NCBI GenBank assembly: GCA_035772405.1
Contig: JAYKKM010000504.1
Span: 1 to 64,000, forward strand
Source: Chrysogorgia sp. JL179-B06
Taxonomy: Eukaryota; Cnidaria; Anthozoa; Scleralcyonacea; Chrysogorgiidae
Reading direction: 5' to 3'
DNA: 64,000 nucleotides
A program made the translations under genes and the position numbers. This document shows, piece after piece, positions 48,161 to 57,885 of the stretch. Every line of letters begins with the position of its first letter. Positions within the stretch are counted from its first letter, which is position 1. The notes beneath the pieces are model-generated. The model was not told the DNA's origin. It worked only from the letters and a program-made list of their open reading frames with translations, and did not search any database.

Positions 48161-48275
48161 TAACGTTTCGAGGGAAGGGTCTTCATTAAAGAGTGACTTT
48201 ATACGTTTTATTCTGTGACGAAGGCCCTTCGTTCGAAACGTTGGACCTATATACTACTTTGGCAGTACACCAATT
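48150..48275. repeat. PLE terminus relics, inverted pair with degenerate hammerheads
   Basis: The plus strand has GTGACGAAGGCCCTTCG...GAAACGTTGG and ACTTTGGCAGTACACC. The complement of 48,158-48,200 has a related GAAGACCCTTCCCTCGAAACG. Both have damaged CTGANGA boxes. The layout resembles the inverted PLE-1 ends. Confidence 0.45.
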
Positions 48276-48990
48276 ACCTTGTATAGTTTTAGTTAGGCTA
48301 TTCATTGTTATATCATATATTATTTTGTTCAACCCATCTCTTATGGCAGGCAAATAAATGTATTTTTGCATATTATCCTCAGAAAATGGCGTCACATTTT
48401 CAATGCAATGAGTTACATGAAGCGAAAATATTAAAATAAAAATTCTGCTTTCGAGTGGCTCTCCTACCGTTTGCCAACCTCGTAATATATGCAACAACGA
48501 TTTTCAAATTATTCAGTTACCGCGATCTGATTAGATCATTCATGGAATCTATATGATCCACCAAATGACAATTTCCAGAGATAAATTTCGTATAATACCT
48601 GTACCTCTATTAATGATGGGGATTTTAAAACACTATGTAGTGTTCTGTTGTCATTACAAGTTCGGTGTTTATTAAAATGTTGGTGTAAACTTTATCCGTC
48701 GAATTAGCCAATACTTAAATTTTAACGTGTAGATATAGGTTAGAAGAGAAACGTGGCAAGGAAGAGGTAAGGTAAACGGAAGTATCTGAAGATGAAAACA
48801 GCGTAACATATTTGTAAAAATATGTAACGAAATGAGTCAAAAGCTATACAGAACTCGCACATGAAGACTCTTTAATCACATCTATGCTAACCTTAGACTT
48901 TCTAGAAGTCGTGCACTTGAGTTTTCCTCAAAGCGCGAGCATAAAAAAGAAAAGGGTTAAGGACTTTTTTTAAAAAGTCTATAATATGCT
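48276..48990. other. No gene recognised
   Basis: A 103-codon minus frame (48,497-48,186) overlaps the PLE relic and shows no family motif. Confidence 0.35.
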
Positions 48991-48993
48991 AAC

Positions 48994-49453
48994 CTGTATT
49001 GTTCCAAATAATTGTACGGATGTTGAATTTATTGTAGTTTCCCACACGGCTGCAGTTGCAACTTGTATTTTCTTTATTCGCAAGACTATTCTGAGAATCA
49101 CAAGGCTTGCCTTTACTTTCGGTCGTCAAATACATAGTCACAAACGCCGTTGACAAAATGGCGAAAATGACGACTGCTATAACCAGTACCACTTGTTTTC
49201 TTGATGCAGAGTTTCGACTACATCGTTTGCAGCTGTTGGTGATAACAGTTAGCGTTTTAGGAGGAGGTATTCTTATGGAAGGATCAACCTCGATAAATGA
49301 CGCTGGAATATGATCTCTCTTTGGAAGTGGTGGCGGTAAGGGTTGAACTTCTTTTTTCGTGACCTTTGTATTACTTATATGAATAACTTCAGGTTCCTCC
49401 ATCATTAGTCGTAGTCGCCAGTCACATATGTTGCTAGTTCCTTTGACTAGCAA
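48994..49453 (-). CDS. Probable first coding exon of a type II single-pass membrane protein
   Basis: The 154-residue frame has Met at positions 1, 17 and 18. A cytoplasmic Pro-rich part (QPLPPPLPKR, residues 37-46; SIRIPPPK) looks like an SH3 ligand. A basic Cys-containing juxtamembrane segment is followed by one clear transmembrane helix at residues 88-110 (VVLVIAVVIFAILSTAFVTM). The outside part has three N-glycosylation sequons (NTS, NCS, NNT). The frame ends at CAG|GTTAGC, a plausible donor, so the protein should continue downstream on the minus strand. I cannot name it. Unlike its neighbours it has no frameshift and balanced codon use, so it is the best host-gene candidate in the window. 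Confidence 0.55.
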
Positions 49454-49552
49454 GATTCAGCTGTCTTTGTTTTTATTCATTCGTGTTCTATAGTGCTTTC
49501 CAGAGTCGACTGCATATTATTATGCCTTGGAAATAAACAGATGGTAACAATT

Positions 49553-49602
49553 ACCTGGCTTTAGCATGTCTTTATAGAGTCTTTCCTTCTTTACTATTGC
49601 CA
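49553..49602 (-). CDS. Duplicated mini-exon, copy 1
   Basis: The minus strand reads MAIVKKERLYKDMLKPG and then hits CCAG|GTAATTG, a possible donor. A diverged copy lies at 49,812-49,865. It sits upstream, in gene sense, of the membrane-protein exon at 48,994-49,453. Confidence 0.3.
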
Positions 49603-49811
49603 TAAAAAATAATATAATATAAAAACACAAAACATAATCATAAATATACACAATGTCCCTCCTTAGAGGTGCCGGTGTAATGGGCTTAATGGTTGGAAAT
49701 ACATCTAAAACTGCCAATAGTAAAAAACTAATTTATTATCAATAAGGGTATTACAGGCCAAATTGTCCGTCGAAGTCTCGGCAATAAACAGGTGGCTACA
49801 ATTACCTGGCT

Positions 49812-49865
49812 CCATGATGTATTTAGAGTCTCCCTGACCCCTGTTGATAGTTACTATAGCAATAT
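49812..49865 (-). CDS. Duplicated mini-exon, copy 2
   Basis: The minus strand reads MPGQRDSKYIMEPG-like residues in a frame beginning AIVTINRG and ending at the same CCAG|GTAATTG donor as copy 1. About 90 bp align with copy 1 (AATAAACAGRTGG and ACAATTACCTGGCT on the plus strand). Confidence 0.3.
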
Positions 49866-49914
49866 GCCTGTTACTTCAACTATAGAAAACATTATCGATG
49901 AATAGTATAATTTC

Positions 49915-50310
49915 AGGCTTGAACTGAATATCCAATTGAGAAGTTTAAAACAGACAGTTTGAACTGTGTTAGATATAATTTGTAAATCCAATGCTCGATG
50001 TTTTCTTCACGCTTGACAGCTTTCAAAAACAGACTAACAATCAAAACGGACGTAAAAATACAACTAGTTATACCATAAACAACATCCCCACCCTTAGACA
50101 GTTCTAACTTGAGAGAAATCTGATGTACACAGTGTCTTGATGCTAAGTTTTTGAGCCTTTTCGACGATTTATTAGTGATAATAGTATATATAGTTGCCAT
50201 TTTTTTAAATAATAAAATATGAATAGATATAAATGTATATCTTTCTAAAGCATGATTACGAAAAATTATTTCTAGTCGATTATTATCACGTACCTCGACT
50301 TCAGTGACTA
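49915..50310. repeat. Dispersed repeat Y, inverted relative to copies A and B
   Basis: Complement-matches about 26,640-26,990 and 38,200-38,550 (GACAGTTTGAACTGTGTTA, TTCTTCACGCTTGACAGCTT). More diverged than A is from B. Confidence 0.65.
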
Positions 50311-50732
50311 ATTGTTAAATAGAAAATGTTTTCCCAGTGCTAGTTGAACAAATGTTGTGGTCGGTTTGCGAATGCCATATCGCTCAATTTTTCTTTTACA
50401 TATTATTATAAATATTAAGGAAAGATTAGCTGACTAGAAAAATAGTAATTGGTCCGCTTGCCGTTTTCGATCAGGCAACGAAGACCGGAATGACGTCAGT
50501 AACAATTTGAATTTGCGTTATATATCGTAATATATTCAAAGTACTAGGAGTTCTTATCAGAAGTGAATGCTGCCTCGGAACATACACAGGAGCATTGGGT
50601 ATATTAGAAGGGTATTCCCGTTCGTTTGTTTGATTTGAAATATGACCGCTTGACCGCCAAATAAGTCGTTCAATTGAGAAATATTACAAACGTGAAGTTC
50701 CATTTGGCAAAAGTGTCGCCTGAATGGAAAAT

Positions 50733-50912
50733 TTATAACTTCGCGAGGCTTGCTCGTTTCGAGTAAATGTTGTGGAACACGGCAACAAACGACAGCGTCT
50801 GAATTCAAGGAGACATTATAACCTCAATGTTTTTGACAACGGTAACATCCCGCATGATTTCCGTTTCAATGGAAAATTTATAACTTCGCGAGGCTTGCTC
50901 TTTCGAGTAAAT
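50733..50912. repeat. 45-bp direct repeat, spacing 135 bp
   Basis: AATGGAAAATTTATAACTTC and the following 25 bp occur at 50,733 and 50,868 with one deletion. No gene is associated. Confidence 0.7.
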
Positions 50913-51314
50913 TTTCTTCGAATTAGATGTATGGCGTTTAAATGGTCACATTCAATTTTGACATTATAAACGCGCCATAAAATACAACTAGAAGTCCAGC
51001 ACTAAAGTAAGCACTAAAGCAAAACACGTTGCCGTTGACGAGTTCCGAACATTTGATTCGGATACTTTCCGCATCCGGCGATTAAACGAACATCCACGAG
51101 TTACGTCACAAAACGTCATAAAACTGTGACAAATATCTCGACATCTCGACAGAGGGCAACTACACAAATCGAGATTTCGTTGACTATACATAGGTCCGCG
51201 AAGAGGTCTGGGCACGATACACAGAACCCAAGTCAAGATTAGTGTACAGAACCCAAGTCAAGATCAGCAATAATCAATTGTGTCTGAATTATTTTATGAA
51301 AATAATAGAATATT

Positions 51315-51485
51315 GCGTTTTCCTGGATCTCTATAACGTGATCGAAATCGGCGAGAAGTAATAAAAATACTCGAGAAGTTGGGATAGCACTCATCTCGGC
51401 GGCTCGTGTTTCTCCCCACACTTCTCTGGCGTTTTTATTACGTCACTGTGGTTTCGATCACGTTATAGAAACCCGTGAAAACGTA
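51315..51485. repeat. Foldback MITE with about 30-bp arms
   Basis: The GCGTTTTC...TCTATAACGTGATCGAAATC end is mirrored by GGTTTCGATCACGTTATAGA...GAAAACG. The interior also pairs loosely. Confidence 0.6.
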
Positions 51486-51999
51486 TTCTTATTAAACCGG
51501 AGGACTATGTTCCGTGCCAGAAGTGAAGACAACTAACATGTCGGACATTGAGGTGATCTTGTAGATCAGTTCCATACACCCTAAACTACGCCCTGTGCAA
51601 ATTGCTATCAAGATTGACGCCAACTAAAATTCCATAGTATATTTTTATAATTTTTATTTCAACGCTATTTAAAATCATATCGTTAAACGGGAGAGTAAAT
51701 AAAGACTACCGCGGAAAGTCTTCGCCGTTGTCACGTTCAATCGCTGACGCTTGATGCATGAATATTTGCAAAGTGCTACTTCCTTAGTTTATCTATAAAT
51801 ATATTTATACTAGTCTAGAAAAATACTGAAATAACTGTCGTTTATATATGATTTGGTCGCTCACTTATTGCTTCGATCCTCGCTGCCTCAAGTTAGCTTC
51901 CGCTTCGCTTCGCATCATGGCATGTCGTGCCGAAGCCATGTGTTTCGTAAAGAATATATATCAGACGTCAAAACAATAGTTACAAATTCAGGTCTGTGG

Positions 52000-52970
52000 T
52001 GTCTTGGGTTTGCTTGAAGAATGAAGATCTCTTGAGTATCGGGACACTCTTAATCGAAGAATGAAGTCGCTCGGCGCTCGAAGTTCGATGAATTCGACGA
52101 GCAAAGATGAATTTCGAGGCGCATGTTGTCAAATTACATGGTAATAAGAAAGCCTATTCAGTTCGCCATTAAGCTCTTACTTCATGTACCGGACACAGAA
52201 ATTTAGCACTGTGTAGAACTGCCTTGTTTAAAAAATCTCGTTTATTTTTGTCCTGGAATTGTCCAATTCATGAATTAAACCTATCCTAGATAAAATAAAC
52301 GGGATTTTTTAAAGAGGAGGCAGTTCTATACAGTGCTAACTAACATTTTACTCACGGAAAATTTCTGTGTCCGGTACACGAAGTAAAAGCCGCCGTTTAT
52401 ATCCAGTTTCTTACATATATTTTAACAGTCGTAGAATTAGCGCAGTTTTCTTTCGTTTAAATGATCCCAGTGTGTTGAGACAGGCCGAAGTAGAGTCTAT
52501 TTCAAAGAGATTTGATTAATCAAATCTCTTTGAAATAGACTCTACTTCGGCCTGTCTCAATACACTTGGATCATTTAAACGAAAGAAAACTGCGCTAATT
52601 CTATGATTGTTAAAATATATGTAAGAAACTGGATATAAACGGCGGCTTTTTTTTTTTTGAATTAATTCAAATATATGGTGTCTTGAATTTGCTTAGAGCG
52701 AAGATCTGTTTATTTAGTATCGGGACACAAAGCCGCTCGGCGCTCGAAGTTCCATGAATTCGACGAGCAAACATAATTTCGAGACGCATGTTGTCAAATT
52801 ACATGGTAAGAAAGCCTATTCAGTTCGCCGTTTATATCCAATTTCTTACATATATTTTATCGTAGAGTTTGCGCAGTTTTCTTTCGTTTAAATGATCCCA
52901 GTGTGTTGAGAGAGGCCGAAGTAGAGTCTATTACAAAGAGATTCGATTAACGATTAACGTTCGGAAAACA
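52000..52970. repeat. Complex block of direct and inverted repeats
   Basis: A 160-bp unit (GGGACACT/AAAGC...CGCTCGGCGCTCGAAGTTC) occurs at about 52,010-52,165 and again at 52,680-52,830. Between them lie an imperfect inverted repeat (52,175-52,390, tips TACCGGACACAGAAATTT) and the palindrome at 52,388-52,650. Half of that palindrome recurs at 52,823-52,950. Confidence 0.75.
52388..52650. repeat. Palindrome with about 130-bp arms, centre 52,517
   Basis: The arms AAGCCGCCGTTTATATCC... meet at GATT|AATC with no spacer. Only about 5% of positions differ. Confidence 0.9.
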
Positions 52971-53035
52971 GCGAAGATCGCCTAACCTGCAGGGCCGATT
53001 TGGTCACGATATTTGAACCTTATGCGTTCCGATTT

Positions 53036-53140
53036 CGTTCGGAACGAGAATGGAACCCGTTCCGCACGCGTTCGGAACGGCTTCCGAACGCGTTCGGAAC
53101 ACTTTCGAACGCGTTCGGAACACTTTCGAACGCGTTTTTC
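53036..53140. repeat. 21-bp tandem repeat built on the palindrome CGAACGCGTTCG
   Basis: Three tandem 21-bp units (CGAACGCGTTCGGAACACTTT) are preceded by several looser GTTCGGAAC/GTTCCG inversions. Confidence 0.85.
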
Positions 53141-53225
53141 GTTAGGTTAATTCTGAGCAGTACTGTACATTGCTTTCCGTTTCAACAATGTCACACGAAA
53201 CTTCTATGTACATAGAAGTGGCATT

Positions 53226-53341
53226 AACGACTTACAGTGGCATACTAGCCCAAACAAGGTTGATATGTACAAAGGTTTAAAGTACTTTAAACCTTTGTAC
53301 ATATCAACCTTGTTTGGGCTAGTATGCCACTGTAAGTCGTT
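53226..53341. repeat. Perfect 116-bp palindrome, no spacer
   Basis: The arms 53,226-53,283 and 53,284-53,341 (58 bp each) are exact complements, starting AACGACTTACAGTGG and meeting at AAGTACTT. It sits directly before the virus-like coding block. Confidence 0.97.
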
Positions 53342-53805
53342 CGGAATCACCACATTTCTCGCGAAACCAAGTAAAGGCCAAAGAGTGTCTAACACAGCTG
53401 AACGCGCGGTAGCGCGAATACGAAAAAGGCTAAAGGTAGACCTCATCGAAAAGTACCCCCACGTCACTTTAAGCAAATCCAATCGTCTCACAAGATGGTG
53501 AGGTATTAGACGTTGACATATACTTCAAAAACAACGACATCATAAGCACAGATATAACCTCCAAGACCTTCAAAAATGACAAGAACATGTGGAAGTGGCT
53601 GCACAATAGCAAGTTCCCAATAATATGGCAAGGTGGTGGTACTATCCTACCACTACCAAAAGGTCACAAGGTCCACTGGGGACTTTGGGATGGCTATCCA
53701 ACGGAAAACGTGTTGAACTATCCGGTGAATAACTTTAGGGTCTTTGTTGATCAAAAGAGCTACTTCATGTCAAAGCTACCGGTCTTACAAATCACTATAC
53801 GTTAA
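53265..53805 (+). pseudogene. Virus-like element, upstream gene (unknown function), frameshifted
   Basis: The frame 53,265-53,501 ends with a basic stretch (AERAVARIRKRLKV). After a frameshift at about 53,495 the reading continues to 53,805 through DVDIYFKNNDI and a Trp/Gly/Pro-rich part (around 53,600-53,700). I recognise no domain. Codon use and GC content differ from the AT-rich surroundings and match the next genes, so I place it in the same element. The plus frame starts inside the perfect palindrome. Confidence 0.4.
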
Positions 53806-53810
53806 AGACC

Positions 53811-54770
53811 ATGTTAAAGTGGGACGACAATGAATCTTACTACCGTGTTGTGTTTGCGACGTATTGTGCAAGTTTCTGTTGTGGAGTGTCGTTACAACAT
53901 TTGTCGATGTCACAAGAAGTCCACCCTGTGGTCACAAGTGTGATGAGATTTCATGTATACTTCACCATTAGAAGGCTTCTCAGAAGAATGGGAGGTGGTG
54001 AGACCATGAAATCGATAAGTATAGAATTTGGTGCTTCCGAGTTGTATGCTAAAACGTCCAAGATTCCCAGAAAACATTACTACCAGAGTAAAGTCCTGAG
54101 TGATGGTACTTTAGGTGAAACCAGAGTCTTCACACTCAACAACGTTCAGAACGATTACAAACGATACGTCGCTCTTGTGTCAGACGGCCTTACCAACATT
54201 GGACTGCAATATCTAAATCAAAGTATAGAAGCCTTTGTTTACTCCACACTTGGTGCGCAAGCGAGAACACGTGTGTCAGTCGTTGGTAGTTCTGCAGGAA
54301 GTCTAGGAACCCAACAAGAATTTCGCAAGTTGTTCGCTGACAGTGTCATCAACTACGATGCATGTATCGACATGGATTCTCAACATAAATAAATCGATTA
54401 GAGACACCAACGTTGTCGGAAATCTTGCGTTGTCACCATCTACATGGTTAATGCCAAGCAACGTGGTAATCCTCGAGAAGCGCATCGCTGGGTACAACAA
54501 CCTGCTAAAGATTGCTAACCAAAGTATGAAATTTGGAGTAAACACTCGTTTGAATTACACACCAACTCAGACTAAGAACAAAAAAGTTCATCAAGACTTT
54601 GGAGAGCATCTGGAGACGCTTGGCAAACCAAACATACTTGTCGCTTCACCGATGGCTTTCACTTTGGGGGTATTAGTGTGAACGTCCACGTTTTTCATGG
54701 CGTGTACATTACGTGTTGAAGTCGAATACTACGTTGTACCCACGCGCTTTAAAGTAAAACGGTAAATACA
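53811..54770 (+). pseudogene. Virus-like element, putative capsid-like protein, frameshifted
   Basis: The frame 53,811-54,392 (193 codons) continues in a second frame at 54,343-54,681 and, after another shift near 54,700, to a stop at 54,770. An early hydrophobic and Cys-rich part is followed by an Arg/Met-rich helix-like segment, then a long stretch of alternating polar and hydrophobic residues suggestive of beta structure, ending Val/Tyr-rich. The length (about 320 codons) and the neighbouring BRO-N/nuclease gene make a structural protein of a DNA virus or virus-like transposon plausible. That is inference; I cannot name a family from motifs. Two frameshifts show decay. Confidence 0.35.
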
Positions 54771-55124
54771 ATTGTTCTAAGACTTTTTTATTAATGGCGT
54801 CAAGGTCATCGACTGGTTTTGCTACGTTTTTGACCGCCCAGAGCGCCATATCTATGTCCCCAGACATCTTTCCAGATGTCTTTTTGTCCTTTTTAGTATT
54901 TTAGTGGTCTCGTAGTCACCGGACTCGAACCCATAGATTAGATTCATTACTTTAACACATATTTGCTCATTAAATAACCAGACAAACCCGAGAGCCCTAA
55001 CACTATGGCTAACGTTGTCGTGTGTGTGACTTACTACTATAGCGGTGGTGGTTGGCTCACTTGGGTCCAGTGTCAGCTTAGTACAAAACCACCCAACTTG
55101 TGGTCCTATTATTGGTATTAACAC
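54706..55124 (-). pseudogene. Convergent minus-strand open frame overlapping the capsid-like gene tail
   Basis: The minus frame 55,124-54,852 continues after a one-base shift as a 52-residue frame from ATG 54,866 (MSGDIDMALWAVKNVAK) to a stop at 54,706. It overlaps the plus-strand gene end by about 65 bp. Both strands look protein-like here, so which one is coding is uncertain. No domain is recognised. Confidence 0.3.
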
Positions 55125-55670
55125 GCAAGGTCACCGTTTTCTGTCCCCTGAGTCAACACCAATTCCACTTGAAATGAATCAGGCCTTCATTTTAACTGCC
55201 CCAGTATGCAATGGTGTGATGTGTCCATTTTTGTAGTGGTGTGGTTACCCACGAGAGCCACAGGGTCAAATTGGGAAACAATTATATCAAACGACGACGG
55301 TGGTTGGGACAAGTTCATAGGGTACAAGACCGGTATGACTAATGGAATCGCGTATGGTGGTACCTCCCCAGCAATGGAGAATGTGTGCACGATTCCAAGT
55401 GGCGTTGACATTACCAAAATTCACATGATATCAATATATTGGCAAATGAATAATTCACACGTCAGGGTCAACAACATCAAGTCAACTGATTCAGACTTCA
55501 CAGCGAACCACAAAAAGATAGGCACTCCTCGTGGAACGATCTTTGGAATACATCGACCAAGAATACCACTCGCACCTTATGCATACCCGTCGTTGATAGA
55601 GTTCTACGGCGTGAAAATCGTGAGTGGTTACATGACCAACCGAGACATGTTTGTAAGAAAGCTGCCAAGC
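55045..55670 (+). pseudogene. Virus-like element, second putative structural protein, cut by a LINE
   Basis: The frame 55,045-55,236 shifts at about 55,210 into the frame 55,206-55,670. It is rich in Gly, Asn, Thr, Ile and Pro with aromatic residues, and looks like a globular beta-rich protein. At about 55,671 it runs into LINE sequence; the rest probably resumes after 56,315. No family identified. Confidence 0.35.
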
Positions 55671-56315
55671 GCTTATATGCTTTGCGACTACTTTGGAGAA
55701 GCGGTAAAGCTGTTAACGTATTATTCTCTGTGTATTGCACCTGTATACGACCTATTTTAGAATACGCATGTGAAACGTGGCATCATAGCCTTCCCCAATA
55801 TTTGAGTGATCAGATAGAAAACATTCAGAAAAGGTCATTTAAAATCATGTTTCCAGGAAGAGGATATATTGATTCTTTAACGAATACCAAGTTGCCAACT
55901 CTTTATCAACGCCGGTTCGACCTATGTAAACGCTTCTTTTCTAACATGACTGTCCCCTCTCATAAGTTGAATGCATTAGTTCCGCCAAAACGTACATTAA
56001 CATATAGCTTGAGGGCCCAAGCCTCACTATTGGTGCCGAAGTGCCGCACAAAGCGTTTCTCGGGCCGCACAAAGCGTTTCTCGGACAGCTTCGTACCATC
56101 TGCTACTCGTGTATATAATTCAAACTAGATTTATTATCATCTATTGTTTTCAAAATACCTTACATACTTATAATTAATTTGTAATACTCTACCTTTTCCA
56201 TTTTATCCTAATTGTATATTTTAATATTTTTATTGTGATGTAATTCAATGTAATTCAGTTTTTAACTGCCATTTGGAAAGTTTAATAAATCAATCAATCA
56301 ATCAATCGACATCAT
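55671..56315 (+). mobile_element. 5'-truncated CR1/L2-like LINE inserted in the virus-like element
   Basis: The frame 55,682-56,128 carries the LINE tail: SVYCTCIRPILEYACETWHH, LPQYLSDQIENIQKRSFKIM, RRFDLCKRFFSNM, and a terminal RTKRFSDSFVPSATRVYNS with an internal 10-residue duplication (TKRFSGR/TKRFSD). The 3' UTR ends in (AATC)n at about 56,290-56,312. A short 3' microsatellite tail is typical of CR1/L2-group LINEs. Confidence 0.85.
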
Positions 56316-56317
56316 AG

Positions 56318-56551
56318 TCACAGGTGAAAAAATGATGAAGGAATATGGTATAAAGTAAATGGGGAACATGTGTTTCGAAAGAACGTGAAATATACAAAAT
56401 AAATAAGACAACTGATCACATGTTTAAGGCTGGTGGGTCATTTGGTCGCGGTAATGTGAGCCTTGAGATTGGTTTGAGGTCAAGAAAGACTTATGGTGAT
56501 CCGATTGTGTTACCAGAGAATCCAGATGTGGTGACGGTAGATACACCCTAA
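56318..56551 (+). pseudogene. Virus-like element, C-terminal part of the interrupted gene
   Basis: Frames after the LINE tail read through two shifts into a clear 43-codon stretch from ATG 56,420 (Gly/Ser/Arg-rich, then PENPDVVTVDTP) ending at TAA 56,551. Continuity with 55,045-55,670 is inferred from position. Confidence 0.35.
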
Positions 56552-56559
56552 GTTATTAT

Positions 56560-56691
56560 GGGTTGGTTCGCCAAGTTGAGAGCTAACGTGACTTCTTTTT
56601 TCAGACGCAAATCGGAGAATCAACCCGTTAAAACGCACCGGATGCGTTGGTGCACCGAAGGACGCAGTAAGTGCTCACGTCGAATCTGATT
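56560..56691 (+). CDS. Small basic protein of the virus-like element
   Basis: A 43-codon frame from ATG 56,560, starting MGWFAKLRANVTSFFRR and very Arg/Lys-rich to its stop. Only eight bases separate it from the preceding stop and five from the next start: compact spacing like a viral gene array. Function unknown. Confidence 0.35.
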
Positions 56692-56696
56692 GTAAA

Positions 56697-57215
56697 ATGA
56701 GGGGCGGTGATTTGGCGACCCCCACAAAGTTTGACTCACAGACTGTGTTTATCAGCGAGCCGGGGGTATATTCACTGATATTCTCGAGTAAAATGGAACG
56801 CGCGAAACACTTTAGAAAATGGGTGTACTCAAAGATTTTGCCATGTATCAGAAAGACTGGAACCTTCGCAGGTCTCAAGAAAAGCCAATTCAAGATGATC
56901 ACCGAATTCGACCTTCACACGAAAGTCGTTGACTACATCAGGAAGTACCATCCAGAAGCTATTTTGATAGCTGGGCTTGGCGAGAATCAAGACACTCCAG
57001 GTAAAAGGATAAATTCGTGGGAAAAAGGTTACCAACGTGGTACACCTGACTTAATCATTGCCAACCCAGGTGGCACAGGTAAATATATGTTCCGAAGACC
57101 AAGAGAAACACGAACACGAAACCAAGAGAAGACCAACAAGAAACACGAACTTTTAACCAAAAAAACTAAAAAGTATAAATCTACTAGAATGAAAGAAAAA
57201 GAAGTATCTCTTTAA
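56697..57215 (+). CDS. BRO-N domain plus VRR-NUC-like nuclease, C terminus probably replaced
   Basis: Residues about 11-50 match the second half of a BRO-N DNA-binding domain, the N-terminal module of baculovirus-type BRO proteins. Residues about 68-125 resemble the start of a VRR-NUC (PD-(D/E)XK) nuclease, with an H-x-K-V-V-D-Y-I helix and a GTPDLI motif carrying the catalytic Asp. The expected E-x-K that follows is missing; from residue about 128 the frame becomes a Lys/Arg/Thr-rich tail that reads as unrelated DNA. The upstream half of BRO-N is absent, so both ends look truncated. Such fusions belong to large DNA viruses and virus-derived transposons, not to host genes. Confidence 0.6.
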   Translation: MRGGDLATPTKFDSQTVFISEPGVYSLIFSSKMERAKHFRKWVYSKILPCIRKTGTFAGLKKSQFKMITEFDLHTKVVDYIRKYHPEAILIAGLGENQDTPGKRINSWEKGYQRGTPDLIIANPGGTGKYMFRRPRETRTRNQEKTNKKHELLTKKTKKYKSTRMKEKEVSL

Positions 57216-57299
57216 AAACAGAGAAAGGATGAAACAAAAATACAAAACCATAGATCCGCTTAAAGAGGAAAAGAAACTTGATAAATCAGCATAAAGACC

Positions 57300-57885
57300 T
57301 AAACAGGCAAATGATAACCACTCATTACATGATATAGATTATTATATGTCTAGGTTTCGCAACAAAATAATAGAAGGTCCTTACAGTACTATAGATGTTC
57401 CGTCTGTTGATTACTCTAGAGAAAATCAGTTGTTCTGTTACAAAAAATAAATATGGCAATAAAAATCTGTTTACTGATACTAAATCATTTGATAAAAAAG
57501 AATACATCTGTAAAACCTGCCACTCAAAAGTATTAAAAGGCAGAATTCCATGTCAAGCAGCTGTGTGTAATGATATGCACGTTGATGGAATACCAGACTT
57601 GTGAACTTCAGGCATAAACCGCTTCAGGCAAAAACATCTGTGAAATAAGATTAAAATAATCCATGAGATACGTGTAAACAGTATACAACTTAACGACGAT
57701 ACTGAAGAAAGGGATAACCCTTTGAATGAATATAAACAACCAACTAATAAAACATGTTTGCAGTCTGTAATACCAGATTATCCTGTTACAAAAAGTTAAA
57801 ACATTTAATTTGTGAAGATCAGGCATATTTGTTTTTAAGGCAAATATCAGGCACACCACCATACTGTCAAATATTTATGTATGAA
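57300..57885 (+). pseudogene. Helitron Rep/helicase N-terminal region, frameshifted
   Basis: Successive plus frames carry DKKEYICKTCHSKVLKGRIP and CQA-CND (Zn-finger-like block at about 57,490-57,580), NPLNEYKQPTNKTCLQSVIP (about 57,720-57,775) and DQAYLFLRQISGTPPYCQ (about 57,820-57,870). The order is that of Helitron proteins upstream of the Rep nuclease. Multiple frameshifts and deletions are present. The protein line breaks at FMYE, exactly where the 3.55-kb transposon starts, and resumes at 61,446. Confidence 0.75.
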
